64,000 bases of DNA from Setoptus koraiensis (taxonomy: Eukaryota > Arthropoda): the NCBI GenBank assembly GCA_048013815.1, contig CM106585.1, positions 6,572,001 through 6,636,000 on the forward strand. Direction: 5' to 3'. Shown one piece after another: positions 12,601 through 25,154 of the stretch (its first letter is position 1; the number at the start of each line of letters is the position of its first letter). Both the position numbers and the translations under genes were made by a program. The notes under the pieces are model-generated. The model was not told the origin of the DNA. It did no database searches and was given only the letters and a program-made list of their open reading frames with translations.

Positions 12601-15600
12601 TTACACGGGCGAGCAGCTCGACCGGGCCGACGAGGCGCCCGGCGAGCTGCTCAGCGAGTAGCGGGCCGCCTTGTTGGCGGAGTCCGTGGTGGCGGCGGCG
12701 GTGCCGCCAAGCTGCTGCTTTATGGCGGCGGCAGCTGGCGAACCGTTGGATAGTTTGGGCGACGACGCAGCCGACGACGACGACGACGACGACGACGACG
12801 CTGACTGGAACGCATTGCACGGTGCCGGCCCGCCCGACGGGCTACCAATCCGGCCCGCCGCCGACTTATGCAAATGAGTCAACGGCGAGCTTGCCGACTC
12901 ACGGCGCTGCTGCGGGCCCGCCCCCGCCAACGATGTCCCGTTTGCACTGCCCACTGACTGGTCCAATCCGTTCTTGTCCGCTGCGTTCGCTTGCGCACTT
13001 GCGCCGGCACCCGGCGCGGCCACCATTGGGGCGCCGCCGCCGGCGCCGCCACATCCGGTTCCGCCGTTGGCGGCGGCGGCGGCGCTGAACACTGCGGCCA
13101 GGTGCTGCGCGGCCAAACTGTGCTGCTGTTGCCCGGACGACATGCCCGCCCACGGGGGCAAACCCGACAGGCCGGCCAGTCCGGCGGGATCCGAGCCGCC
13201 GGCGGCCGCGAACGCGTGCGCCTGTTGCTGCGCGGACAAAAACTGGTGCGCCGCCTGCAAGTGCTGCAAATGATGGTGGTGGTGCTGCTGCTGCTGGCCC
13301 ATCATGTTCGGGTTGCCCGCAGCCATGGCCGCGGCCGCGCTCGCCATGACGGCCGCAAAGTCGGGCCTTGACATGTCTTCGCGCTGCTGCTGCTGGTGAT
13401 TGCGCGATTGAGCGGCAGCCGCGGCCGCCAGTGCGGCGTAGTGGGCCGCCAGCGCCTGCTGGCCCGCGCCGGCACCCATGGCACCTTGTGCGGCGCCCGG
13501 CGACAAGCCCGCCTTGGCCGGCTTGAAGTCTGCGTGACCGGGACTAGGGGGCGTGGTGGTCGGCGGTTGCTGGCGGCCGGGCAAGAATTGCTGTTGCTGC
13601 GGGTGATGCGGTTGCGGGTATTGCGGTGGCGGCTGATGATCGGGATTGTTGTTGTTGTTGTTGGTGTGATTGAGTAACATTGGATGGTTTGCGGTGTTCG
13701 GTGGTGCGTGTGGGTTCATTGGGTGCATGTGCGCAGGCCCGTTGTGCCGTAGCGATTGCGATGACTGGTGCGCGGGCGCGCCGGGCAGCGGCACCGCCGG
13801 GTTGTTGTGCGGTTGTGTGGGCGGGGGCGACATCGACGACGACGACGACGGGCCAAAGGGCGAGCCGTTGTTGTTGGCCGGTTGTTGCAAGTGGCCGCTG
13901 TTGTGATTGGCGAGCGTGGGCGTCGTTGTTGGACTAAGCGCGTTGTTGTTGTTGTTGTTGTTGCTGTTGTTGTGTCTGGCCAATTGCGATTGTTGCAAAT
14001 TGTTGTTGTTGTTGTTTGCGCCGTTGATGGGGTGACTGTGGCCCAGTCCGTTGATTAAATTAGTACCTAAATGATGATGATGATTGTGCATGCCGGAAGC
14101 GGCCTGATGATGATGATGATTGACGTTGCCGAGCGGGCCGTAGGGGGGCGCGGGTGCCTGCTGGTGCGACGCCGACACCTTGTTGACAAATTCCGACTGC
14201 AGCGACATCATCAATCTGGTGGCCTGTTGTCGCTCTGTTTCCTGTTCCTCGGCCGTCTGGCGCCTGCAGCGGGAGATAAAATATGGGGGCAAACAAATGC
14301 ATTGTGTGAGTATGGTTTTGTTACGTCAACAAGGTTGTATTATTTGTTACGTAATTGCGCGAGTTGGCCAAGTATGACAAGTTAATATGCGCAATGATGA
14401 CGACGGTTAATATCGGCACGCGATTCAGTTGTTGTTGTTGAGCTGTCAGTCGAGCGACGGCGACACGGCGAGCCATTTTATACGAGCACTTATTTTGCCG
14501 TTATCGCGTCGCATCGGGGCCCCCATTGTCGCGACTGTCAATTGCGCGCGCGTGCCGAGTGCAGCGGGCCCCAACGAGGGCAAAAGAGCGCCCCAACGTG
14601 GCCCAAAACGGGCCGTCACCCCTTTTGGGCCCGGCAAAAGTTGGCGTCGGAACGTGTGAGAAGCAATTACCGCGATAACATCTCTGGCTGCGTGGCCCCA
14701 TTTTTGGCTCGCCTCGTCGTCGCATATCGCCGCACCGTTATGCGCGACCTTGTTTTTGGCCGTGCGCCCCCGTGTCACACGGCCAACATTGTCTGATTTA
14801 AATCAGTGCGACACGTACGCCCGGTGTGACGCACTGACAGCTCTCACGCGAGCCCGCTGAGCCGCTGTCAGGCGGTCGGGCGAGTGCGGCCGCGGGCCGC
14901 ACTCGCCCGGGCTCGCACAGACGGTGCGATCTCGGTCTGGCGGCATCGAGCGGGATTTGGCGGATCTGACGGGATGGTCGCGGGATCTGGCGGCCGCGCA
15001 GCGCACGGAACCATATGGCACAGTTGCGAGCGCGGTGAGTTGCGCCGCGGTGACGGGGTGCCGTTTATAGGCGCTCGCTGTGAAAGATGGCGCTTGCTTC
15101 GAAAAGATGGCACTTGCTGTGAAAAGAGTGCACTCGCTTCGAAAAGGTGATTACAGGCCATGTTGACATTGCGCAACGACGGCAACGAGTAATGCGGCAT
15201 TAGTAGTAATGGTTGCGTAATAAATTTGCGCGCTCGAGGCAGCAACAACTTAAAAGTCGAGCTGACAAGTTAAAAACGACGGTTAAAAGGCGATGATTAA
15301 AAAACGACGATAATCGCACAATCGCCCAGAACGAATGCGCGAGAACGAGAGAGAGAGAATACGATAGAGCGACGAAAATAGGCTGCCGAAATGGGCCCGA
15401 AACCGGCGAAGTTGCCTGATTAATGAAATATCATTTTTGCATCGTGATCGTTGAATCGTCGCCGTTCGAGCGTCGCAACTATTAAAAGCGACTCATTCAT
15501 AAATTATCAATCATTAATAATTAATTACTGCTAATGGCGATGTCGGTGACCTTAGCCAGCGTGAGCACTTGCGCAAACAACAACTTGCTGTCGTTGTTGT

Positions 15601-18146
15601 CGTCGTTGTTGCTGTTGCTGTCGTTGTTGCTGTCGTTGTTGCTGTCGTTGTTGCTGTCGCTGTCGTTGTCGTCGCTGTCGGCGGCTGCGACGACAACAAC
15701 AAGCCGAAAATGTTCGGCTTTTGACACAACGCAAAACTTGAATCAACTTTAATAGCGGCTCTTAATTGCAAATGGCTGTTGCGCCGCCACTAACAAGCGC
15801 GCCGGCAACTACGACAACCACGCCAACTGCGGCATCTATGGCAATCGTGAATGGCAACTATAAATGGCGCTATTCGATGCATTATCTGAGATTATCTGGC
15901 TGATGAATAGTGGAAATACGGTGTTCATCTGGGCACTATAACTATGTAATAACTATATAATAACTATGTTATAACTATACAATAACTATACGATAACTAT
16001 ACAATAAATGCTAAGACTATAATAAATGAATAAATAATAAATGAAGAGCGCCTATAGATGCAGTGACAGCGGCTAATTGACGCCGAACAGCAGACGAGCA
16101 CATGTCACAATGATACGTCACAATGATCATATGTCACAAGGGCGGCACAATTAATTGACGAGCTCTCCATCTTTGTCTCATTTGGTGTATTTATGTTTAT
16201 TTTTATTTACAAGTCGCTCGCTGGGGCGACTTGTTCGCTCGGACGACTCAGGCGCGCTTGCGTTGCAATCGTTAGCGGCTCTGCCGGCTTCCACGACAAA
16301 CCCGCTAACGACACTTAATTTCGACCAACACCGACACCGACGCCGCCGTCGAGCGCCATCGACCGACTCACGCTGACGGGACCGAGCGGCGGGACGGGCC
16401 GGCGCGCCGGAGCGACGCGCCGGGCGACGGGACGGGACAGAGCGACGGGACAGGGCGCCCAATTGAGAGCCCGCTGCGCTAGCTAATTGAGCTAGTTGAG
16501 CTAGTTGAGCTTGTTGAGCTTGTTGAGCTTGTTGAGCTTGTTGAGCTTGTTGAGCCTGTTGAGCCAGTTGAGCTGGCTGAGCTGGCGAGACGCGATCGGC
16601 GCAACTCGGCGAGCGGCGCACGATTGAGAGATATTCAGCGGCGACAATTGCGATTGCGCTCGGATCGTTTGAGTTGAGCTGTCTCACGCTGGCCGTTGCG
16701 AGGCAAGCGTGTGATCGGCGGGCGATAAAACATGCCAGATTTGATAGGCCGAGATTTGATAGATCGAGAGCGGCTGAGAGAGCGGCTGAGAGAGCGGCTG
16801 AGAGAGTGGCGAAAAGCAGATAACAGCGCACGAAACGAGCCCGTCGACGGGCGCACTCGACGGCGGCAGCGCCGAATTAAAAGTTGAGACGGCGGCAGTT
16901 GCGCGCCTGTCGACGCTTCGAATGCCAGCTCGGGCTTCGAATGCCAACTCGGCGCTTCGGCAGGAGAACCCGGCGCGAACTCGAATGCGAGATTGCGGGA
17001 CTCGCTTTGATCGCCAGCCATAAACTGTCAAACGAATGCGCCGTGTCTCAATGAACTGGCCCGAGCGGCAAGTAGCTACTGCCGACGCTGACAACGACGA
17101 CACCGACAACGACGACAACGACGACACCGACAACGACGACAACGACGACACCGACAACGACACCGACAGCGGCGCGGTGACAATCGGAGCACAGTTACTC
17201 GCTGCGCCGAAAAGAAGCGCCGAAAAGGGCGGCCGCCATTTTGTCATCTCGGGCCTGGCAGCGCCACTAATGAGCGTCGATTATCGTCAATTAATAGTAA
17301 TAATCGTCAATAATGCGCCGTGATTTGGGCCGACCGCTCTTAATTAAGCGCCGGCTCAATTAAGGCGCTCACTTATTAACTCTATAAATATCGGCCATGT
17401 GAATATCGCTTGTGTGAATATCGCCTGTGTGAATATCGCTTGTGCGAATATCGCTTGTGTGAATATGCGCCGTGTGAATGTGCGCCACGCGAGTATTGGC
17501 CGTGTGAATATCAGCCTTGCAACTAGCATGATGCGAGTGTCGGTGAATATCGAGCTCGCGACAGGGGGCGGCCTTCGAGTGTCGGGCAAAGTTTCGGGCG
17601 GCGCGCAAAGTCGAGCAACGACGTCAACGGAACACGTGAGACAACCTCGACGCGAACCTAATGATCGGCCGCTAATTAAACGGCTCCCTTTTAAACGTAA
17701 CAGCGACCAGCAACAACAATCAAACAATTAAGCACTTGAGTAATTAGATTGCCCATTGGCTGGCGAGTGTTCGGGAGCCATGAGGGTACTTGCGCAGTCG
17801 CTCGTTCTTCGCTTGCCCGCGAACGTTCTTTGCTTGCCCGCGAACGTTCGCTCTCGTCGAACGTTCGCTCTCGTCGAACGTTCGCTCTCGTCGAACGTTC
17901 GCTCTCGTCGAACGTTCGCTCTCGTCGAACGTCCGAACGTTCGCTCGTTTGTTTGTTCGTGCCTTTCGCTTCGTTTGTCCGACTGTCCGTCCGTCCGTCA
18001 TGGTGGCGCAAGCATGATGGTAGACGCAACAGCGGCACTAATAGCGGGCCCATTATGCGCTATTAGTAGCGCACTTATTAGCGCATTACGGCCGCCGTCC
18101 ATTACACACGCCGTAGACACTCGCCAGGTAGCTACCTGTCGTTTTC

Positions 18147-18198
<52 letters not shown>

Positions 18199-21100
18199 CT
18201 GTTGCGCGTTAGTTGATTATTATTGCTGTTTATTACTAATTACGGCCATATCTGGCCAATGGCCGGCTGACCGGTGGCCAGTTGCGCGCAAAAAGCCGCC
18301 GATGGCCGGCTATTTATTAGCCTATCTATTAGGCACTGGCCAGTGGCGCTCGTCCGCCGCCCGCTGCCACTTGGCGCAATTGGCCTCTAATGCATCGACT
18401 GATGCGCATATAATGATAGTATCATTCTCGTATCTGTTGTATGCATAATGGGCATGCGAACGCACATATAAACAGATATACGCAAACAGATGAACGCAAA
18501 CAGATGAACGCAAACAGATGAACGCAAACGGATAAACGCAAACGGGCGCCAGCGCGCAAGTAGCCGATATAAACACCTCGGCAATTTGTAGCCAATCATG
18601 TGGGCCGCTCCAATTGATGGCGCACTCGTTTGTCTGTCCAGTGATGGATAATCCATCAGCGGGTGCGTTTAATTTAATTTCGTTTGGCCAACGGTTGGCG
18701 ATGCTTGTCGCAGCCAACGCAGCAGTTTATTAAATTATATCAAATCAAAGCGCGCGCGTCAATTCGCGCTCATCGAAAAGCGCTCATCAAATTAAATCAA
18801 AATTGAACGGCAGCAGCGCCGCCAGAGCCTCGGGCCTCACTTTCATGCAGGCTCATTATGTTGTCTATACATAATGTGCGACTCGTTCAAGTGCACACAT
18901 GATTTGTTGCAAATCATCTAATTATCCTATCTAACAACTTGATCGTCGTTGTTACGATTGCATTTGTTCACCTTGCCACTGGTTCAATTCGCGAGTCAAG
19001 GCCGCCCAAACGAGCCATTCTAAGAGCGTTTCCATGGGAACGCTCTGGCAACACTTCCCAGCCTCTTGTCTACCCAATGTGAGGGCGTGAGTGCTCAGTG
19101 GGCACCCGTTCGGCTGCCGTCCGCTGAACAGTCGGGCCGGATACCCCCGGCCCGAGCGTTCAGCGACATGGGCGACAATCAATACTGAGTGTGTTGCGAT
19201 CACAGCAGCGACATGGCAAGCCGACGCGATGTAACGGGGTCATTACGTTGCGAATCATTATATTAGAAATTGTCGTGTTAGAAATATTCATATGAGAAAT
19301 TGCAAAGTTGAGAAATTTTCACAGTGGAAGTTGCCAAGTTTGCAAATTTTTCTATCAGAAATCGAGGCAGTCAGAGAGCCCCAAACTGCCAAACAAGAGT
19401 CGGCGCTCGGCGAATATCCGGATAAACGCAACGCATTCACTCGACTAACGGTAGGCAACAATGCGCACGTTATAGGACTTGGTAGGCATTTAGTTTAATT
19501 GATAATGGTCTAGTTTAGTTTTCATTGCTATAGTACACAGTTGTTTGTTTGGGTGCGCTGGTCACCAGCGGTCGATCACCGACGGTCGATCACCGACGGT
19601 CGATCATCGACTGTCAGTGAACAATAACAAGGTAGCAGACGGTAGCTTTAAACAACGAGCGAGCTGTCACACGACGCTCAGGTGAACAACTGTCAAGCGT
19701 CTGGGCAAACAAGGCAACTGTCAAACGTTTAGGTAAACAACGCAACTGTCAAACGCTCGTCAGCTGTTCACCTGAACTGCTGGGCAAGTCGCTGGCGCAT
19801 AAAGTGCTCGGCGATGGCTTGCAATCTCATTTGGTGCTCTAATAGTTGCTGCTGATTAATATCTCTACCGCTGGCCGGCTGCACTGTCGAGAGATCATTT
19901 GCATGCGATGACGTAATTAATTCCTGCTGCTGCTGTTGCTGCTGACAATGATGGTGCCGCTGCTCGTGATTAACCGAATAATCAGCTGTTTGGCTTGAAT
20001 GCGTGTGATGTCCGTGGTGTGGCGGCACTTGTGGTTGGGCGCTAGCTGCACTTCCGGTGATGGCGGCCAATTGTTGAGCTGCCTGCAAAAAGGATCTGTT
20101 TTGATTGTTTATAATGTGATGTTGTTGCTGCTCCAAAATACTGTTGCTGTTGCCTGAACTGGTGCGCTGATTGTGATTAATTGATGACACAGGTGATATT
20201 GAATTGTTTGCATTTGTTGGTGTCACCGATGGCTTGCTCATTTGCATTTGGGTAGTTGCGTCATTTTGCGTCATCTCTGTTGCGTCTGTGTGTGCCTGTT
20301 GTGTCTGTTGTTGGAACAGTTGGTAACGATCGTATTGATGGCTGGCTGTTTGCACGTCATCGTCGCTGTCGTCTAGCTCGTCAGATTGATCGGCCAATAG
20401 ATGCTGCTCGTGTTGCTGTTGATGATGCTCGAACAGGTCGGATAAGTGGCCCTCACTCATGTTGTTCAAATTCAAACTACCGCCGCTACTGCTGTTTATC
20501 TGGTACGAGGTGCGCCTATAACACCGAGTGGTCACAAAAAACATAAGTCACGCACACACACACACACACACACATCACAAGTCACATAATTGCATAATAA
20601 TTATTAATTAACGGACACCATCAAACAGACAGGTGAGTCATGGATTGTTACGCAACAATTGTTTCGATTCGTTCGTGTAGTGTTAATATCGTGCGCGATA
20701 GCGCAAAATAGCCAATAGCCAATAGCAAACGAGGCGCCACAGAGCGACCATGTTGCGGCGTCGGCAGCGACATCGACATCAGCGTCGGCAGGCAACGGGT
20801 GAGCGGGCGGATGGATGAGCCGAGGGGCGGGTGAGCGGACGGACGGACCGACGGATGGGCGATCGGGAGTGATGGGGGCGGGGGAAGGGATAAAAACAGC
20901 AAAGAATTAGCTAACTACTACTGATAGACTGAAATACAAATAATACGCGCAAGACGCAAATGACAGCCACTAGATGGCCAGTTGTGCCGGCCGGCAGCGC
21001 TGATTGCAATCGTTACATAATGTGGCCAACATTGCCGATTGTGGCCATTACATAATGTGGTCGTTACACGGTTGCGTCATTTATGTCGCACGACCATTGC

Positions 21101-24100
21101 CGCTGCAGCTGCTGTGACAGTTTGCGGCTGTCTCGCGTTTCTTCTGGTCGGCTCGTCTGCGTTTGTCGGCTGTCATCGTTATGTCATCATTATTTACATT
21201 TATATTTTCTTGTTTATCGGCGCATCTCGCCAATTAGTGGCCACTCGACGTCGCCGCTGCGACAGAGGCGCAATTGCGATGACGCAATCGCTTCGCCCGA
21301 CGGCCGCCAATCGATCGGTGGACGAGTGCACGGACAAGCGTGCCAACTAGTGCGAATTAGACGAGCAACTGGTGCGGCCATTTGTGGGCCGCGATGCGCC
21401 CAGCGAACGCAAACAAGTCACTCAAGCTCGCCGGGCCAGCTCAACGAGATCGGGACGGCCGATGAAAGGCCGCCCGTCCGGCCGGTCGCTGTGTCGCGTT
21501 CGTTGGCTGCCGCTGCTTCGCGGCTAAATCCGCGGCCGCGGCCGCTCCGCTCAAAGAGAAGCGAGGCCAGATCGGCGGCGCGATAACGCGCCTCTTATCT
21601 TATCGCGCATGAGAGCCGTCGGAATTTGAGATCGGCGCGTTAATCGTCGGCGATGACGGCGCTCACAGGCGCTCGAGCGCCATTCAATGTGACACCTCTC
21701 GCACAAGCTCTGAGTGGGGCTCTGAGCGGGCCGGCTCACCTGGCGCTCACCGTGACTCCCGACGAATATCAGCGGATCTCGGCGAATCTCAGCGAATCTC
21801 GGCGAATTTCAGCGGATCTCAGCGACAAACGGTGCTCAAGCGAAAGTCCGACCGATCGCGGCGGCAAGCACGTGATTGGACGGAGATAATCGACGGCCGG
21901 CCGGTACAGCGGCCGATCGCAAGCGAGTCAATACAATTTAATTCGAGCCGAGTCAATACAATCAAATTGATTTCTCAATTCAATCAACACAGTCAATAGA
22001 TTTGATGAGCCATTACGAGCGCTAATTCATTAATTGAATGCCCAAATCAATTATTAGCGTCGGCGTCCAGTGGCCAGTTGATTGCCGCCAGTTAGTTGGT
22101 TAGTCGGTTAGTGGCCAACGATGGCCAACGATGCCAAATGATGCCAAATAATGGCTAAATGGCTAATAGCAACGACAACACTAATATGCAAATGGGCCTC
22201 TCATAAGTGCTCACGGGCAGTTTGATGAAATTTAATGAAGTGGCAGTAAAAAATTAATGGTTGTTGTCGTTGCTTTGGCCGCCGCGCTCAACCATTTCAT
22301 GATGATCGCCGTCGCCTCGTTTGATCGTCATCGCGCGTCACCGTCGGCGCCGCCGCATGCAAACTCGCCGTGAGACGCCACCGGCCCGCTCGTAAAGCGG
22401 CCGCAACCGCTCGCTCGCTCGATATTTAATGGCCCGTTGACCGCTCACTCGCCACCGACCATTTGATATTTGACCGACTGCTTGATATCTGGCCACTGGC
22501 CAGCGCAAAAGCCAGTTGATAGATGGAGGTCATGATGGCGCGCCGCAACACACAAACGGGCTACCTGAAACAGGAAGTTGTCGCGGCGCCAAATTTAAGC
22601 TGCGCGTTGTTGTTGTTGCAAATGGCCGCGATTGATTGTTGTTGTTGCAAATGGCCGCGATTGATTGTTGGTGTTGTTGTTGCAAATGGGCCACGATTGA
22701 ATGACAATTGAATGGTGCACGAACGGCCGGCGCACAGAGCTATAATTAACGATCATTATCACTATTTGGTGGCGCTGGTGGCGCCACTGTCAATCAAACG
22801 CTAAAAAGTGACGCCGCCCCGCGAAACAGGTGAGTGGCAACAGCCAGCGAAATCAAATCGACCCATTAAATCAACATTATTGTTGTGCGCTCAAGTGGCG
22901 GCCATTGTTTCAAATGGTCGCAATCAATTTAAATTATGCCCGGCTGCCGCTCGGTCGAGCCGGCCCGGCCTCTGGCCGGTCGAGCGGGCCCGGCCGCGCG
23001 CGCTCGGGCTGTGTGCGGAGTCTCGATTAAATCGGCCACGATTGAATCGCGGGCCTGTTAGTTTTGATGGGCGAGCAATTCGCCAATTGGCCACTTGTTT
23101 GTTTTATCAATCAATTGTTGTTTGATTTGAATGGGCCGCTGCCATTCAAACGCAAGCGGCAACCGGCCGCTGACCCGACGCCGACCGACGCCGCTATCGC
23201 CAGCAAACACTGACAGCTCACGTCATGTGTTTTGGCGCGCCGTGTTGGCCGGTCGTTGCGGTCGCTTGTTGTTGCAATGAATGGACGCTCATCTCGTTCA
23301 AATTATTATTGCTATTATTACAATATTGTTATTGTTGTTGCAAAGCCCTCGCCACTGTCAACCTGTTGCCTGTCGCGGCCAACTGACAGCTCACAGCTGA
23401 TCTCTGGCCACTGACAGCTCACAGCTGATCGCGGCCACTGAGCCTCAGTGACTGACAAGTGGGGCGCGCGCGCACAGCTGATCTCGGGCCGCTGACTCAC
23501 GGCGCACAGCTGATCGGCTGACAGTGGGCCGACTGGCGGCCATGTTAAACAATATCAGTCAACATCAGACAATATCAGACAATATTAACGAGTCGCTATT
23601 AGTCGCCGCAACTGTCAGTGTCAGCTGGCCGAGCCGACAAGTGCGTCGGCGCCGTTATGGGCACTCGCTTATCTGGATAAATCTCGACGCGCCGAGATGC
23701 GCCGAGATGCGCCGAGATATAGACACAAGAGCGGGCACCGTGGTGGCGCAAATGGTGTTGCGGCTATCGACACGCCGGCCGCGAACAATGGGCGCGAAAG
23801 CGACCGTCATTCATTATTGTTCTTGCGACTCACAAGTGGCTCGTCGGACGTTTGAGAAAATTGAGCGGCTTGAGAGGCTTGAGAAGTTGTCGGCCGGCCA
23901 ACGCAAGGCCCGCGAAGCCGCAACAACAACACCGACAAGCACGACACCGGGCACAGGTAGCAGGTAGCAGGCAGCTTGCGTGCAGTCGGCGGCGCTGGCA
24001 GCAGTTTGTGGGAAGAGCGGCAATCAAGCGGCCAGCCTAATTGCGGCTCACGTTACACAACAACAATGTCCTGTTGCCACATGACAGCCAGTTGTTGTTG

Positions 24101-25111
24101 TTATATTATTATGTAACAACACAAGTCAGCCTGTGGTGAGACAAGCTGACACAGGTAATAAGTGGGCAGATTATCTCACGTTTAAGTGAGATAATGCCAC
24201 TCACTTTAAGCGTTCACCTGTGCTCGCTGGCTGCCACTGTCCGGCCGGCAGTTACGCAACGCAACGCGACGCGTACAAAGCGCCAGCTGCAAATTGCAAA
24301 AATTAAGCGCAAATTAAGTTGTATCAATCAAGTTGGCCAAATCAGGTTGTTGTTGTGGTTGTTGCTGCTGCTGTTGTTGCGCTCACCTGTTGTTACATAA
24401 CACGACATGACAACGGTGAGAAAGTCGCTGGCAAGTGTCGGCGGCCACCGCAACAGGTGAAATAATTAGCTCATCGTTGGTGTGCGCTCAACAAACCAAC
24501 GGCTAACCGGCGACACAAACGAGCCAACCGACAACCGGTGCCCACAATTAGCGCACCACATACTGTACTATGACACTGTGATGGTCTAATACTATAACGA
24601 CATAATATAACATAATAATATGATACTATAATGATATAATAACATAATGCCAGAATAACACGATGATTTAATGCCAGAATGATGTAATAACGAGTATAAT
24701 GTGCACATTGTGGCACAAATATACAAAACGCAAATACAAATTCACACAAGCGAACGCATGAATATAAAACAAAATATAACACAGATATGCAAATGCACGC
24801 CGGCCGGCTAAACGGGCTTACAAGTGGTTTTTGGTTTCATCAATTAGCAACAAGTTAGTGGCACAATGAGCGGAGCCACTCACTTGCGTAACATGTTGGC
24901 CACTGCAGTGTGTTGTTGTTGTTGTTGTTGTTGTTGCTGTTGTTGTGGTTGTTGTAGGCCGATGTCAATGATGATCATGCAAATTACAATTAGCCGTCCA
25001 CCTATAATGCCAGCCATTACCGCTAATGACTATTGAATGGATGGGCAGCATTATTATTATTATTAATTTGCCACTCTGTTGCTGGCGATTGTTTGTTGTA
25101 CTCCCACTCCG

Positions 25112-25154
<43 letters not shown>

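Noticed and set aside
12899..14385. Long plus-strand and alternative-frame ORFs opposite the C15 last exon
   Set aside because: GC-rich shadows of the His/Gln/Ala-rich C15 coding frame.
16178..16831. 217-codon minus-strand frame rich in Gln and Ala
   Set aside because: Generated by the 9-bp tandem array; no splice or initiation context and no similarity.
19772..20515. Independent single-exon gene starting at the ATG at 20544
   Set aside because: The ATG lies in the polypyrimidine/acceptor region and the segment has matching splice phase with C15; a separate gene would need unseen exons. Kept as an exon candidate instead.
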